From the NCBI RefSeq assembly GCF_900156645.1, contig NZ_FTOC01000005.1, forward strand, positions 124,001 through 188,000: DNA of 64,000 nt. The letters run 5' to 3'. Position numbers and translations under genes: made by a program. Positions 62,468 through 64,000 of this stretch are shown here, piece after piece; positions within the stretch are counted from its first letter, which is position 1, and each line of letters begins with the position of its first letter. Under the pieces are notes generated by a model that saw nothing but the letters and a program-made list of their open reading frames with translations, did no database searches and was not told where the DNA came from. This stretch comes from Salimicrobium flavidum (GTDB taxonomy: Bacteria; Bacillota; Bacilli; Bacillales; Halobacillaceae).

Positions 62468-64000
62468 TCAAAACATCCGTCTTGCGGCTTTTTTCATATC
62501 AGGAAGGTCCATCGTCCCGGTTTCAAAGAAATTCTTGATGATATACTGGGAATAATTTGTGGCGGCCGTATAATCGATATGGCCTGGCAAAGGCGCCATG
62601 TCTTCGATACACACATCAATGATCGTCGGTTTATCGGACATGAAAGCCTGCTTCATCTTCGTTTCCATCTCATCGAAAGACTCAATCCGGTAACCGTCCC
62701 CTCCGCAATTTTCAGCGAATCCGGCAAAATTCACCGGTCCGAGATCCGTTTCGGAACTGATGTGCCCCATCTGTTGTTGTTCATACTTGATCATCCCTAT
62801 TTTTTCGTTGTTCAAAATGATCACTTTGATCGGCAGCTGGTACTTCACTGCAGTGACGAAATCGTGCATGCTCATAGAAAAACCGCCGTCACCGCAAATA
62901 GCGATAACCTGCTTGTCCGGATATACTATTTGAGAAGCTATTGCCCCTGGGAGACCGATGCCCATCGTGGCCAGTTGGCCGGAAATGAGAAATTTCTGGT
63001 CAAGAAAGGAAAGGAAGCGTGCTGCCCATACCGTCACATTACCGACATCAGTCGAGACTACTGCGCCGGGCTCCATCAATTGTTCGATTTGATACATCAC
63101 TTGAGGACCCTGAATCGGGGTCTTCTCTTCACGTTTTTCCTTTTGCAGAGCCACACGCCAATTGTTCATTCTTTCCTGCTGTTTTTCGAGATACGAATAA
63201 TCTTCCGTTTTGTTCATCGTGGAGATGAGAGAAGCGAGTGTTGCTTTGGCGTCCCCGGCGAGTCCTGCAGTGACCGGGTAATACTTGCCGATGTTTTCCG
63301 GCTTGTTATCGATTTGAAACCCGGGCACGTCTTTCGGGAAGAACTCGGCATAAGGGAACTGAGTACCGATCAGGATGAGAAGGTCCGTCTCCTTCATTGC
63401 ATAATAGGACGGTTTTGTTCCTATTTGACCATGGTGGCCAAGGCAATAAGGGTGATTGTCCGGAATCAGCCCCTTGGCAAGAAGACTTACGATAATCGGT
63501 GCCCCGGCTTTTTCTGCGAATGAAATAAGTTCCTCCTGGGCCCCGGAAGCTCCTTTTCCGGCAAGGATGAGCGGTTTCTCCGCCTGTTCAATAAGGTCCC
63601 GGGCTTTGTTCATATCTTCCTGAGCGGGGAAGATATTCGGACGGAAATAGCCTGGAGTAGTAAGCGTCTCTCCTTCCTTTTGCTTTTCGGCAAACAAATC
63701 GTCCGGGACGATGAGGACGGAAACTCCTTTTTCCGCATAAGCTGTACGAATCGCCTGGTTCAGCATGTCGGGAAGCTGTTCATGGGATTCGGCACGTTTG
63801 TTGAAGACAGCTACGTCGTCAAACATGCGCTCCAGATTAATTTCCTGGAAGGCATCCGTCCCTAAAGAAGTACTTGCTACCTGCCCGACGATTGCGAGTA
63901 CAGGCGCATGATCTCCTTTAGCATCATACAGCCCGTTCAGGAGATGAATGCCGCCAGGTCCTGCGATAGATAAGCAGACCCCTAAGTTTCCGGTCAGTTT
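62468..64000 (-). CDS. ydaP: Pyruvate oxidase (YdaP-like), N-terminus beyond window
   Basis: Thiamine-diphosphate enzyme that converts pyruvate to acetate or acetyl phosphate plus CO2. 510 residues are visible; the frame runs open to base 64000, so the N-terminal part is missing. Seen: AGPGGIHLLNGLYDAK near the start of the visible part, the central FAD/domain with IGTQFPYAEFFP, and the TPP motif GDGGFSMSM...ILNNE. The C-terminal helix (LPDMKKAARRMF) could bind membrane as in PoxB. B. subtilis ydaP is a sigma-B stress gene. Convergent with nothing; ends about 310 bp from the small basic gene. Confidence 0.9.
   Translation of the reverse strand, partial: KLTGNLGVCLSIAGPGGIHLLNGLYDAKGDHAPVLAIVGQVASTSLGTDAFQEINLERMFDDVAVFNKRAESHEQLPDMLNQAIRTAYAEKGVSVLIVPDDLFAEKQKEGETLTTPGYFRPNIFPAQEDMNKARDLIEQAEKPLILAGKGASGAQEELISFAEKAGAPIIVSLLAKGLIPDNHPYCLGHHGQIGTKPSYYAMKETDLLILIGTQFPYAEFFPKDVPGFQIDNKPENIGKYYPVTAGLAGDAKATLASLISTMNKTEDYSYLEKQQERMNNWRVALQKEKREEKTPIQGPQVMYQIEQLMEPGAVVSTDVGNVTVWAARFLSFLDQKFLISGQLATMGIGLPGAIASQIVYPDKQVIAICGDGGFSMSMHDFVTAVKYQLPIKVIILNNEKIGMIKYEQQQMGHISSETDLGPVNFAGFAENCGGDGYRIESFDEMETKMKQAFMSDKPTIIDVCIEDMAPLPGHIDYTAATNYSQYIIKNFFETGTMDLPDMKKAARRMF

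Noticed and set aside
62579-63523. A 314-codon open frame antisense to the pyruvate oxidase gene
   Set aside because: It mirrors the real frame, has Arg/His-rich low-complexity content, no ribosome-binding site and no family resemblance, while the opposite strand clearly codes a TPP enzyme.

Overview
This is a chromosomal window from a low-GC Gram-positive of the Bacillaceae, most likely a moderately halophilic Halobacillus-like genus. The evidence is gene order and protein character. med(end)-fabH-fabF, trpS-oppABCDF, yjbC-spx-mecA-coiA-pepF and yjbH-yjbI-yjbK / relQ-ppnK-yjbO-prpE follow the Bacillus subtilis backbone. Many proteins carry acidic stretches, such as the linker of OppA and an insert in OppC. 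Nothing here is phage, plasmid, CRISPR or rRNA, and one insertion-sequence remnant is present.

Layout. 1-5.7 kb: end of a Med-like lipoprotein, fatty-acid initiation and elongation genes fabH-fabF behind a possible FapR site, an LCP cell-wall ligase, and trpS behind a T-box. 6-12 kb: the oligopeptide permease oppABCDF. 12-19 kb: a secreted glycoside-hydrolase-like protein, then the Spx/competence block (yjbC, spx, mecA, coiA, pepF). 19-24.2 kb: yjbH (spxH), a truncated haemoglobin and a CYTH protein on the minus strand, divergent from relQ, NAD kinase and an RluD-type enzyme; prpE runs towards the latter. 24.2-24.65 kb: two kinds of dispersed repeat. 24.66-32.4 kb: mgtE, fabI, the PH-domain pair ydbST, an RluA-type enzyme, a metallo-beta-lactamase-fold protein and small proteins. 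32.5-36.3 kb: quinol oxidase qoxABCD. 36.7-41.1 kb: a two-gene signalling operon, a CheB-CheR-PAS fusion and a PAS-GGDEF-HD-GYP protein. 41.3 kb: one tRNA-Val. 41.5-46 kb: yjcHGF, a drug-efflux MFS and a WYL regulator. 46.4-48.8 kb: lysine-riboswitch-controlled dapA and an SH3b-amidase. 48.9-52.8 kb: catalase katE, an internally deleted ornithine-cyclodeaminase-like gene and a truncated IS1182-type transposase. 53-58.7 kb: an ABC exporter and a Fur-controlled ferric-siderophore importer. 58.9-64 kb: a polysaccharide deacetylase, a mechanosensitive-channel-like protein, an unlisted 50-residue basic ORF and most of a pyruvate oxidase.

How the genes fit together. The Spx module is almost complete: regulator (spx), its ClpXP adaptor (yjbH) and the ClpC adaptor mecA, with competence gene coiA. 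FabH/FabF/FabI form a fatty-acid set with candidate shared regulation. Three genes or operons (katE, the deacetylase, the channel) have sigma-B-like promoters and pyruvate oxidase is a known stress gene in relatives, so 49-64 kb looks like a general-stress neighbourhood.

No wholly new system stands out. The most unusual observations are: two genes whose only well-placed start after a perfect Shine-Dalgarno is AUC (29034, 47729); a tRNA-Val gene with C instead of the near-invariant U33; a nested three-stem leader ahead of mecA; two repeat families, one with a conserved 123-124 bp period; a 12-bp palindrome upstream of qox; and an ornithine-cyclodeaminase-like gene that has lost its substrate-binding segment in frame. 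All calls were made by reading the sequence; no database search was run.
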